Shown one piece after another: positions 1 to 10,747 of a stretch of 64,000 bases of DNA (positions within the stretch are counted from its first letter, which is position 1; each line of letters starts with the position of its first letter). The notes under the pieces are model-generated. The model saw only the letters and a list, made by a program, of their open reading frames with translations. It made no database searches and was not told where the DNA came from. The position numbers were made by a program, and so were the translations under genes. The stretch is from Macrolepiota albuminosa (Eukaryota > Basidiomycota > Agaricomycetes > Agaricales > Agaricaceae), in NCBI GenBank assembly GCA_027475525.1, contig JAMWFC010000088.1, positions 1,767,534-1,831,533 of the forward strand, in the 5' to 3' direction.

Positions 1-19
1 GACTCTGCTAGATATGTAT

Positions 20-899
20 TGTAGTACTTGGTTGCAAGTAGTACTGATAGTTCTGGGGCTTTCTTGAAGTCTTAGAAAGTGACCTCTAATTCACACTGTT
101 GCTTGATGATAAGGTTGATGTATTGGGTGCTTCACAGAATATCAAATATTCTGATGGGCAGAAGAAAGTTCTCAATAAACTCCAGCCTAAGTAGTTCACT
201 CTCTGGAAACCACCGAGCCTTTGTCTATCAATAGACTTCCAATAAGAGGTGTTCAATAAACTCTAGCCTAGGTGATTCACTTCCTGGGAACTACTGGGCC
301 TTTGCCTATCAATTGCCTAGTTATTCTCTACTCTACTTGGACTATTTATACTAATTTTCCAGTACCAGATCACATGACTTTTTGCTCTTGACCTCCCAGC
401 ATTTCTGACCTAATTTGTTGTTCCATTTTCCATTTTGGTGATGCATGTTTCAGTGCCACCATTCCATTCATCTCTTCCTTCCTCCATTCAATGCATGTTT
501 CAGTGCCACCATTCCATTCATCCCTTCCTTCCTCCATTCAATGCATGTGCCACCATTCTATTCATCTCTTTTGACATCCCTCCATGCTTCTTTCCCTTTC
601 CCCTTTCAGTCATATCAAATTGGGCATTGTCAGATCAGATCTTGATCTAGATCATCACAATTTGATCCCATTTTGTCACTTCTGCCTCCCCTCCCCATAA
701 CAGTGGTTGGACTATTGTTGAGTTGATAGCTTGAGCTGGTCCCTGCCCTTGGTTCTGTACTGTCTGTGTATTTATTGGGGTGTTTTTGGAGATATAATTT
801 GTTGAGACTGCTACCAGGAGGCTTACAGTTTTCAGCTTTATGATTAAATGTTTATTTTGACTTCTGGTGCATGTTGTGTCCCTGACTGCTGGTACAGCA
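20..899 (+). repeat. Degenerate LTR, copy 1 (plus orientation)
   Basis: The sequence begins TGTAGTACTTGG and ends TACAGCA, so it has TG...CA ends. It recurs in reverse orientation at 4930-5757. It holds a short internal tandem repeat of about 50 bp near 441-545 (ATGCATG at 441, 491 and 541). It is CpG-poor, as expected of an old methylated repeat. Short open frames at 435-650 are only this repeat read through. It could be a solo LTR or the remaining LTR of a lost element. Confidence 0.65.
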
Positions 900-944
900 T
901 CATATCAGTATAGTATAGCAAAAGTAAGCTCCTGTACAATGTAT

Positions 945-1800
945 GACATGTATCATTGTGATGTCTCTATGTGGCCTAGATATTGCCTATGTGTACAGCA
1001 ATTAACTCAATTTATTGACAGTTATGCTATAGTTCACAGGAATGCAGCTATTAGAGTTGTCCACTATCATAAGGGGACATGTAATCTCAGGTTAACCTTG
1101 GAAGGGAGAGACAGCAGTTAACTTAATTGGATTCACTGACTCCAACCAGGCGAATTGTCTCAATATCAGACAAAGCATGAGTGGATACCTTTGGAGGCTG
1201 CAAAGAAGCAGAAGACCATAGCAGCATCATCCTGTGAGGACAAACATATGGCAGCCTTTGAAAGTGCTCAGAAATATGTATGGCTGAGAGCATTACTCAG
1301 CAGAATCAGACACAATGAAGTCCTCAATGATCCTACCCCAATCCTGTGCAATAACAATGCTGCCATCAACCTGTCCAAGGATCCAACCCTTCACTCACAA
1401 GTCAAACACAACAATATAAAATACCATTTCTTATATAAATGAATACAATCAAATGAGATATGCATCTGTTACATCAACACTAAACACAACATCACTGACC
1501 TATTTATTCATGAAGGCTCTGGTGGCTCCTTTATTCACTTGTTTCTGCTCATTGCTCAGTCTCCAACCCATGCTATGATTTTATATAAGGAGTATAGTTT
1601 CTGATGAGAAGGAGTGTTGGGACTTGAGATATACAATGAGGTCAATGTGAAGGCACCATCAACTCTATATATCATTGTCTTGATAGTATTTTTTTCAACA
1701 TCTCTTATCTGACTTATCGTCCCTGAACCATTGATACTTCCACTTATATACAAACACACCTTGTACATTACTCTCAGTCAACTATACAATTGAACTAAAG
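945..1800 (+). mobile_element. Ty1/copia retrotransposon relic (end of RT, RNase H, 3' end)
   Basis: Two open stretches read in the copia order. About 1000-1120 carries VQQLTQFIDSYAI and RNAAIRVV, the end of copia RT. 1155-1442 carries KQKTIAASSCEDKHMAAFES followed by CNNNAAINLSKDP and QVKHNNIKYHFLYK, the copia RNase H. Stops separate them (for example near 1120-1150). The catalytic positions usually occupied by Asp or Glu read as Asn or Lys in places (CNNNAA for CDNNAA; EDKH for EAEY). After the coding part, TGTTGGGACTTGAG at 1615 may begin its 3' LTR. It is a dead fragment. Confidence 0.7.
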
Positions 1801-1949
1801 ATAAGCTGTCACTTACATGCATACAAACTCATATTAACTAACATCATCACACAGTTTACTTATTGTGACATCAGGTACAGTAGTTAGTCAACTGTACAAT
1901 TGAACTGAAGTTTACTTACCATAACATCAGTGAAAATACAGCTAGACTT

Positions 1950-2645
1950 CTAACAATTTTAATCTATTAAAAAGAAGTACAATGTTTAGCACTGGAGTTA
2001 CTACTCATAGCATCTTTTGAGGATTTTCTGACCATACCTCAGAGAAGCCTGGCCAATTGGACTCTAAAAATGAGCAGACTTATACAACTTTAAGTAGTTT
2101 TAAAGTTGTCATAGTCAATAGGCTGTAATGCTGTTAGTTGCTATCATCCATGTGCTGCTGGTCACTATTGACAGGTTGCCATTAGTTGTAACTATGAAGA
2201 AAGGTGCTAATTGGTAGTGCTGCAGATGGACTCATTTCTAAAATACAGTAGCACATAATATAAAAGATAGCTACTTAATATATAAATAGCAATAAATTGT
2301 AACCTATTTAGTACCCAGTTACTCTCAGTGTTCAAATTGTGCTAGCTTGATCTGACTTTGTCACTAAGTTGGGTGCTAGCATTGTCTATATTATCTTCAT
2401 TATTTATGGTGCCACCTATGGGCACATCCTGTTGCGCTATTTTTTTCTCTTTATCTTTTCCCAAGCTATGGCATTTACAGTTTGCTAAGTAGCATTTGAA
2501 GTGCTATTATCTAGCATGTTGTTTTATCATATTTGCTCAAGCACATGAGACCCTGTCAGAACTCCTCACATACTATGTATGCCAGGCACTGAAGTTGTAC
2601 TGTATAAGGTTCAGCACACTCAACCATAGTTGATGTCATCACCAG
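1950..2645 (+). repeat. Old CpG-depleted LTR of the Gypsy B family, 5'-truncated
   Basis: This stretch aligns by eye with the later part of the LTRs at 40006-41203 and 57698-58741. It starts near the block AATGTTTAGC and ends GATGTCATCA where the intact LTR ends GGCGTCATCA. Most differences replace CG by TG or CA: TACGGGCACGC in the intact copy reads TATGGGCACAT here. The first roughly 440 bp of the LTR are missing. The same family therefore invaded this genome at two well-separated times. Confidence 0.75.
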
Positions 2646-2649
2646 GTTG

Positions 2650-4900
2650 CAACACCACTGACACAATGCACCTTATTGTGTTAAAGATCAAGGATGCTTG
2701 AAGGAGCAGTAAGGTTGCCTTAGCCTATTTCTAGATGTCCAAGGAGTCTTCTTCAACACTTTTTGAAAATGGCTACTCCATATCATAAAGAAGCATAGGG
2801 TCCTTATGGCCTATACCTCACTGATCAACCATATGCTTTTGAATAGTTGGACAAGGCTAAAGTTCAACAACTTCATCTCAGATTAGTTTCCAGTGCTGAA
2901 TAGCACTACTCAAGGTTGCCTCCTCTTGATGATTCTCTACACCCTTTATAATGCCCTCCTCATAGAATCTGTTGCTCCTGGCAGCAATAGTAAGGCTTCA
3001 GTTGGGTTTGTCAATGATATTATGTTTCTAGCCATTGCTAGCTCACTGGAAAAAACACATAGCATCCTGCAGAATGTCATGCAGTGCCTTCAAGGTGGGC
3101 TAAGCTGGTCTAATAACCATAACTCCCCACTAAAGCTCTCCAAATTTGCACTAATGGATTTTCCTCATTTTCACAGGGATACTTCTTTTACTGACCTCTA
3201 TTTTCAGTTCCTGAGCTCTGATGGCATGCCTGTTATTTAGATGGTCAAATTAGTTGAAGCTTACAAGTACTTCAGTTTCATAGGGCTTTTGTCAGATAGG
3301 CTCTGCAGCTTTCATCAATAAGCTGTCTTCTGCCCAGGACAGAGCAGCCAGATCTGTGACAGGTGCAATTAGCACAACCACCTGTAACACCACAGAAGCT
3401 CATGCTAACCTCTTGTAATGAAGTTATGAGGTTAGATAAGCTTAATAGTTCACATTACACAGAGTTAGACTAGTCCAATCTATTGACTATGTAAATAAAA
3501 TACAAATATAAGCTGCTTAATAAACAGCAGCTAAGTACATATTTACATATTTATATATAAATAAATCTTATATTATATTATAATAAATATAATATAATTT
3601 GCTACTAATATTAACAATAAGCTATGTAGCCATAGCCATATAGCATATGCTACACCTCTTTCTCACTAACTTTCTCTTTAATAAGGTTTTGAACAAAGCA
3701 GCCTTCCATCTCATGTCCCTCCCAACCTCTCATCTACTCTTTAAGCTGGTCCAGAGTGCAGCTAGCTGCTATATAATCTGGCACCATTCACCCTTCCACA
3801 ACTTTTTCCAACTCATAAGAATTGACTCTTTCAAAGTTGAGACAATCCAACTAATCCGCTGCCACCCAAATTACTCTCCTGCTTTCAGCTTGCATATCAG
3901 AGACTCCAAAGACTCAGCTCTTGACAACATCTGCCACACTCACAACAGATCAAGTCTCATGGTTTACTGTAATAGTTTAGGCTTTGAAGGTGGCATAGAG
4001 GCCTCAGCAGTTCTTTTCTTGAATGACATTGAAGTCTCCTTCTTCAAGTACCACCTCAGCTAGGCCTTCAAGCACATAGTCTATAAGGGGGAGGCAGTTG
4101 AATTGCTTACCTCTCTCACATATCAAATCCAGGAGCTGACCATTTTCTGCAGTGATAATGAGGCCATCATCAAAGGCCTATGGAATCAGAGGCCCCAACC
4201 CTCCCATCACTTTCTTGACCATGTGCACTTAGCTATAGAATCCCTCTATATGAAGCAAGACTAGTTACACAGAGCTTGTGAACATTGACTAAACCATAGT
4301 CCAGGGTCTTTCTTCATTCTGAGAACTAGAGGTGTCGTTAAGCTCCAGCTCTATTGGAGCTCTGGTCACATGGACTTTGCTCTCAATAAATGTGCTAATG
4401 CCCTAGCCAAAGAGGCTGCCTTGGGTCATTTGAGCAACCCCAGGTCCCTCCCAACCTATCTGAGAAGTCATATGAAAGTGCTGCTAAAACAAGTTGCCTT
4501 ATTTCAGAGCTGCAAGAACACTCAACAAATTGCTACCTTTAAAGAACTATCTCTGTCTGGTATGCTCTGCTAGCTATCAATATTCTGTTATCTTCACCCA
4601 GCTGAGGACCAGTCACCTACCTCTGAACCAGCATCTATTCCACATATGCAAGGCTGAGTCTTCCACCTGCCCTTACTACCAGAGTATTACTGTAGAAGCT
4701 ATTTGACACTTCTTCTTTGAATGCCCACAGTATCACCATGAACATTTTATCCACCTATCACAACTGCTGAGTCACTGTCCTTCCTGCTTTCTTCATCAGA
4801 GGCTCTCACCCCCCCTCTTTAGATTTGTTGATGCTACTAAATGCCTCCAGCAGCTGTTAGCTCAGCCCAGGCCATTGCCTGCCCAATCACACAGCACTGC
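2650..4900 (+). mobile_element. LINE (non-LTR) retrotransposon relic: RT and RNase H
   Basis: RT blocks in order are LFLDVQGVFFN, RVLMAYTSLINHML, NSTTQGCLL near 2900 and GFVNDIMFLA near 3005. The last is the FxDD active site with one Asp read as Asn. The RNase H part near 3960 reads YCNSLGFEGGIEASAV, again with Asn at the usual Asp. The tail near 4370 (HMDFALNKCANALAKEAA) matches the last RNase H block. Frames are broken by stops, and a 241-bp solo LTR interrupts the element at 3414-3654. The Asp to Asn changes fit deamination decay. A Tad-like fungal clade is likely but was not tested. Confidence 0.75.
3414..3654. repeat. Solo LTR, 241 bp, in the LINE relic; target duplication CCTCT
   Basis: The insert begins TGTAATGAAG and ends ATATGCTACA, and is flanked on both sides by CCTCT (3409-3413 and 3655-3659). 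Removing insert and one duplicate rejoins the LINE frame between Leu and Phe codons, which proves the boundaries. It is AT-rich with no coding capacity. It represents LTR-LTR recombination of an element whose internal part I do not see here. Confidence 0.8.
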
Positions 4901-4929
4901 CAATGCCCCTCTTTTTTCCTATAATACAA

Positions 4930-5757
4930 TGCTATACTAGCAGTCAGAGACACAACATGCACCAGAAGTCAAAATAAATATTTAATCATAAGGCTGAAAA
5001 CTGTAAGCCTCCTGATAGCAGTCTCAACCAATTATATCTTCAAAAACACCTCAATAAATACACAGAAAGTACAGAACAAAGGGCAGGGACCAGCTTAAGC
5101 TATCAATTCAATAATAGTCCAGCCACTGTTATAGAGAGGGAAAGCATGGAGCTGGCAAATGGAGTGGATTGGCATCAATCTGGAGTGATCTGGATCAATG
5201 GAAGATCTGATCTAAAAATAACCAGATTGGAATGTTTTGATGAATAGAATAGTGGCATAGAAATTAAATAGAGGAAGGAAGAGATGAATGGAATGGTGGC
5301 ACAGGCATTGAATGGAGAAAGGAAGAAATGAATAGAATGGTGGCACAGGCATTGAATAGAGGAAGAAAGAGATGAATAGAATAATGGCACTGAAACATGC
5401 ATCACCAAAATGGAAAATGGAACAACAAATTAGGTCAGGAATGCTAGGAGATCAGGAGTAAAAGTCATGTGTATCTGGTGGTCTGTGCACTGTAAAAGAA
5501 GTATAAATAGCTCCAGTAAAGTAGAAAATAGACAGGCAATTGATAGGCAAAGACTCAGTGGTTCTTAGAGAGTGAATCACTTAGACTAGAGTTTGTTGAG
5601 AACCCTCTGCATTTCATGATATTTGATATTCTGTGAAGCACTCAAAATCTTCAATACATCAACTTTATTGTCAAGAAGCAGTGTGGATTAGAGGAGACTT
5701 TCTAGGACTACCTATAAGCCCCAGAACTATCAGTACTACTTGCAACCAAGTACTACA
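4930..5757 (-). repeat. Degenerate LTR, copy 2 (minus orientation)
   Basis: Read on the minus strand it begins TGTAGTACTTGGTTGC and ends GCTAGTATAGCA, matching 20-899 along its whole length. The two copies form an inverted pair about 4 kb apart enclosing the copia, LTR and LINE relics. The apparent open frame at 5175-5408 (-) is the internal repeat, not a gene. Opposite orientation shows that these are not the two LTRs of one element. Confidence 0.65.
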
Positions 5758-6689
5758 CCTGACCCTTTATTTTTTCCTAGCTCTTACTTTTATTCTACTA
5801 ATAATAGCACAGGCTCTCAGCTAGCCAGAGACTTTCTTCTTACAGGTTTCTTGTTGACACCAAGCCTTCTGCTTGTCCCACCCCTCACACAGAGTCCCCC
5901 TAAGCATTAATAATGCCCTTATCTGCCATAGCAATGGCTTCACTCCTTTTTCTCTTATTTTCAGGTTGTATAGAGGAGCTCTGCTTAAAACAGCATTTGG
6001 AGGCACTGGCATGCTCATTCTTCATGTATACAGGAGCATTGCTATGTGCTACGCACTCTGTGCATGTAATAAAGGATATATATAAAAAATAAAAAAAAAC
6101 TTATACACCTTGCACCTATGGCAAGCACTATGCAGCTTAGTCATTAATAAGCCTCTTATTTTCTTTCTGCACTTACTTCAAACCTTCTCCTCTCTTTAGG
6201 CACATTTTATTGTTAGTGCATTCTCTTACCGCACCTTTCTTACCAACTTCTCTTCTTGACTCATACCTTTCTTGCCATCTACCTTGTTTCTTGACTTGTT
6301 TTCTAAGATCTGCCTGAGACTCCCTCAAACACTTAGCACATCCAACACATATTCTCCAGATTAGTAGCTGTAAACTATGTCTGCTACTAACCAACTTTTA
6401 AGCATTATCAGCATAATGGTGGATATTGGTTGGGGTGTACATAAATCATCTATTTCACTATTGGCAATAATGCTTCCTGATATAATCTTGTTATTAAACT
6501 TATATATATTCATATGCTTATTGTATTCAAGACAGACTAAAAAAAAATACAAGTTTACAATATAAATTACAAAATACTCAAAGCTCAAAAACACCAAAAC
6601 TAAAAACAAAAAATAATAGCAATACAATCAGATATTTTTGATATAATATTTTCTTGCTTAAATTTAAAAGATATGAGAAAAAAAAAATC
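5758..6689. other. AT-rich spacer between LTR relic and NLR gene
   Basis: No gene is supported. A stretch at 5940-6085 translates in part as LYRGALLKTAFGGTGML with no start or continuation, and is followed by an A-rich run at 6086-6100 that could be a retroposon tail. From 6360 on the sequence is very AT-rich and lies 3' of the NLR-like gene stop at 6690. I see no terminator motif I would trust. Confidence 0.4.
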
Positions 6690-9600
6690 CTAGTCATTGT
6701 ATTTTTTAATATTCACAGTTTTTTGTTGGAGGGCTTTTGCCTCTTGAAGCTTTTCTCTTTTATTCAATGTTTCAGAAAGATTAGACATTGCTTGAACTGT
6801 ATATGGGTGATTGCATCCAAAAATTTCTGTCCTAATTTTGAGCACTTCTTGCTGGATCCTTTCTGCTTCTTGCAGCTCTCCACTTTGACTAAATGTTGTA
6901 GCAAGATTAGACATGGCTCGAATAGTATCTGGATGACTAATCCCAAAAGCTTCCATTCTAGTCTTGAGAACTTCTTGTTCAAAGTTCTTAGCCTCTCTGT
7001 ATTTTCCACCTTGTCTAAATGTTGCAGCAAGATTAGCCATAGCTTGAATAGTATTTGGATGAGTATTTCCATAAGATCTGATTCTAATATCAAGCACTTT
7101 TTTCTCAAGGTTCTCAGCTTCTTCCAATTTTCCACTTTGTCTGAGTATTGCAGCAAGATTAGACATGGCTTGGATAATATCTGGATGATTGCTTTCTTGA
7201 AAAATTTCTCTTCTCATTTTAAGCACTTTCTGCTGGAGTTTCTCTGCCTCCTGCCATTTTCCACCTTCACTAAATGTTGCAGCAAGGTTAGACATGGCTA
7301 AAATAGTATCTGGATGACTGCTGCCAAAAACTTCTTTGCTAACTTCAAATACTTTCTTCTCAAGATTTTCAGATTCCTCTAATCTTCCACATCTCCATAA
7401 TGTGTCAGCAAGATTAGCCATGGCTTGAATAGTGAGTGGGTGATAAGTTCCAAAAGCTTCTACTCTAACTCTGAAAACTTCTTGCTCAAAGTTCTCAGCC
7501 TCTTTGAATTTTCCACCTTGTTTAAGTGTTGCAGCAAGATTAGACATAGCTCGAATAGTATCAGGATGGCTGCTTCCAAAGTTTTTTATTCTAATTTTAA
7601 GCACCTCTTGCTCAAGATTTTCAGCCTCTACTAATTTTCTACTTTGTCTCAATGTTGCAGCAAGGTTAGCCATAGCTTGAACTGTGTAATAATGACTGTT
7701 TCCAAAGGCTAATTTTCTGACTTCAAGCACTGTTTCCTCCAGATTTTTAGCCTTTTCTAATTTTCCACCTTGTCTAAATATTGCTGCAAGATTGAACATA
7801 GCATCAATAGTATCTGGATGGCTATTTCCAAAAGTTTCTCTCCTAGCCTCAAGCACTTTTTGTTGTAAGTTCTCTGCCTCTTGTAGCTTTCCACTATGAC
7901 TTAATGTTACAGCAAGGTTAAACATGACTTGAATAGTATCTGGATGACTGCTGCCAAGAGCTTCTTGCCTATTTTTAAGCAACTCCTGTTCAATATTCTC
8001 AGCTTCCTTCAATTTGCCACCTTGCCAAAGTATTACAGCAAGGTTGGACATAGCTTGAATAGTGTCAAAATGGCTACTTCCCAGCATTTCTTTACAGTCT
8101 CTAAGCACAGATTTTTGAAGTTGTTCTGCATCATTCCAAAAGTATGCAGATGACAAAATTTTGCTCAACATCTTTGCCAGTTTGAAATTGTCACATTCAT
8201 AATTTAGAGACTTGACTAATGCTTGTACATGAAGCACCCATTGGGCTGCATTTTTGTATTCCAATGATTCATCTCCTATACAATAAAACAGCTGTTGTGC
8301 ACATTTCTTGGCTTGTTTCTGCTCTTCCTTTCCTAATGATGCAAAGGCCCAACCATGAACAAGTGAGTGAATTTCTAACAGTATATCTCCTTTTTCTCTT
8401 ATCTCCACTAATGAATATGATCTGAGCATATCAACTGCTTCATCAACTAAATCATCATTCCAGTCATTTTTATCTGTTAGAAACTTTCCAAGAAAGTTCT
8501 GTAATTCTTGGATATCTACATCAGAATTATTTGAAAGTTTTTTTTGAGCTTTTTCAAGAATTGAAACAGGTATCTTAGAGTTGTGTAACACACTACATAA
8601 CATGAGAAGTGCCTTTGCTCTTTCATTCAGCTTCTGATAGTTCAGATCCCATGTGGCAAAAACAGGAAGTTGATAGCTATCAATTTTCTGCTTTGTTACT
8701 AATCTCAGATATTTCACTTTATTTTGTTTATATTTTTCAAGGTACTGCTTCACTTCAATGTGCTGATTGTACAGAAGATAACTTCCTGCTTGAACAACAG
8801 CTAATGCCAAACATCCTAATTCTTGAACAAGCTCATTTGCAGCTGCTTGCTCAGTTTCATCTCTTTGACTAGCTTTATAAAAAGCTTCCAATGAGTCTTC
8901 AATAGTTAATTCTCCAATTTTATAATGGTTTTTAGGTGCACAGATTTTAGATGCTTCATTTCTGCTTGTTATGATAATATTTCCATGAGTGCATTTTGGA
9001 AAGAATTCTTGTAAATCCACATCAGGATCATCAGCACTGTCAAAAAGCAGCAACCATTCTTTTTTTTGTAGACAGAGCCATTCAAGTGCAGCAGTAGGTG
9101 TTGCATCAATTATATTAGCACTCTGAGCAACTGAAGTCAAAGACTGCTCAATTGATGCTTTAGAGCTAGCATTTATCATATATATGAAAGAAAATCTAGT
9201 TAATCAAATTAACCTGTAGCTTGCAAAAAAATACAGCTGCCTCATACCTGGTTCCAGATTGATGGCAAAATTTCAATGCAATTTGTGTCTTTCCAGCCCC
9301 ACCCAAGCCATGCAGCACACAATGCTGCTGTACTTGCATTTTTAATGAAGATTGATGAGGATTAAAACACTTGTCAAGATGCAACAAAATGTCTGTTCTG
9401 CCAGTAAATATTGGAGATGGAGCAGGGATGATAAGATGAAGAGCTGATGCAAGAACATGAGGTGTTTCCTGATTGAAAAGGCTTGTAGACATAGTTCCAC
9501 CTCCTAATCAATCTCAGCAACAATACAGTCAATCAAGTTGAGTAACTTACTAAGAATCCCAAGAGTAGTTTTTTGAAGACAACTATATAAAGTGTCTGTC

Positions 9601-10747
9601 AAACCATTCAATTCCTGTTTAACTTTGGCCCTCTGCAAGTAGGACAGAGTATGTGCTTTAATTTCTCCCTGCCTATTCCAATCATCCAAAGCCATCTTCT
9701 GAAGCCCTTGTTCAACATTAAGTCTGTAGAACAGCCCAGGAATTTGCATAGACTGCTCTACAAAGCTCTCAGCTAGCTCTTCACAATCAATAGCTATCTG
9801 ATGCAGAAGTCCTGTCAATTTGTTGCCGAAAACATTGGTGGGCAACCAAGAAACATGACCAGGATGCCCTGCTCCAATACTGACAAAACATGCAACTGGT
9901 TGAGAAAGACCAAATACCAAGTGAGCCTCTTTTAAAAGCAGGTTGGTTGGATTGCTGTAACCCAAACCTGCACCTACAAAGGTCTCATAAACCCCACCAG
10001 ACATAATAGACACATATTTGAAGAAATCAGGAGTGGCAGTGGTGGCACGAGCAGCCTGAACCACTGTACAGTCATAACCTGGAGTAGCAGTTACCTCATA
10101 TGTTCTAAAGATCCGAGGTGTCATATTAGCAGAAGGAAGAGCCACCACAAAACTATGAAAAGGTTACAGTGTCAGCTAAGAAGCAGAAATAGAAAAACTG
10201 AAGTACCATCTGCAGCGAGGGATATCCTCTTGCATCAAGACATCCTCTGGAAACCCAGCAGATCGCAAGATGCCTCTCATGCCGGACTCAAAAACAGTTG
10301 CCTTGAACTTTTCACCACGAAGGCTCCATTTCTTGACATCAGAGTAGACCGTCTGGCTGAACACGACATACTTCTCAATGGCCAGGTCAATAGGCATACG
10401 GAGTCGGCCAAGCATCAACGCAATTACTCTGATTAGAATATCATTGAATATTCAACGTTGTAATTATGCCTTGTTACATACCCTCCTGTTCCAGCTCCAC
10501 CAATTATATCAAAATAATCACAAGGCTTAGGCGGAGATTGAGCATTCTCCAGGTGCATGAGGCGAAACATGATTTCTCGGAGAATAATAAGCTCAGAGAG
10601 CCCACGTACACCACCGTCATCTACATGACCATTCCGATGACGTTTAGTAGTAGCGATTTGTAGTCAAAGCAGCATACCCAAAGATAACATCCTCAATCCG
10701 CGTTGTTTCTGGTCAGTGTTGATATTCTGCATTGGGGCGTCAATCAT
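6690..10747 (-). CDS. NLR-like protein: inactive patatin domain, NB-ARC, 11 TPRs
   Basis: Six exons join in phase: 10747-10678, 10620-10482, 10428-10207, 10152-9551, 9503-9248, 9195-6690, giving 1264 codons. Introns are 47-57 nt with GT-AG ends. Residues 1-345 are patatin-like but altered: DDGGVRG near 24 for DGGGxRG, GAGTG at 65-69 where GxSxG is expected (Gly67 for the Ser), and FVGAGLG at 202-208 where the catalytic Asp is expected (Gly204). The P-loop GLGGAGKT is at 410-417, Walker B-like LLLFDSADD near 480, then GNIIITSRN and LGCLALAVVQAG, as in NB-ARC. The C-terminal third holds 11 repeats of 42 residues of the form FGxSHPDTIxAMxNLA. Such proteins act in fungal self/non-self recognition; that role is inferred. 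The start at 10747 is one of several in-frame ATGs (10846, 10747, 10732). Confidence 0.85.

Noticed and set aside
441..5400. The inverted LTR pair as terminal repeats of a DNA transposon
   Set aside because: Each arm has full LTR ends (TG...CA) and the enclosed sequence is a mix of unrelated relics without a transposase; two opposite insertions explain it better.
5940..6100. Mitochondrial-carrier-like fragment LYRGALLKTAFGG
   Set aside because: Too short, no neighbouring carrier motifs and no frame continuation.
6654..7634. Long open frames on the plus strand over the TPR region
   Set aside because: They mirror the repeats of the minus-strand NLR gene and have no starts, splice logic or domains of their own.
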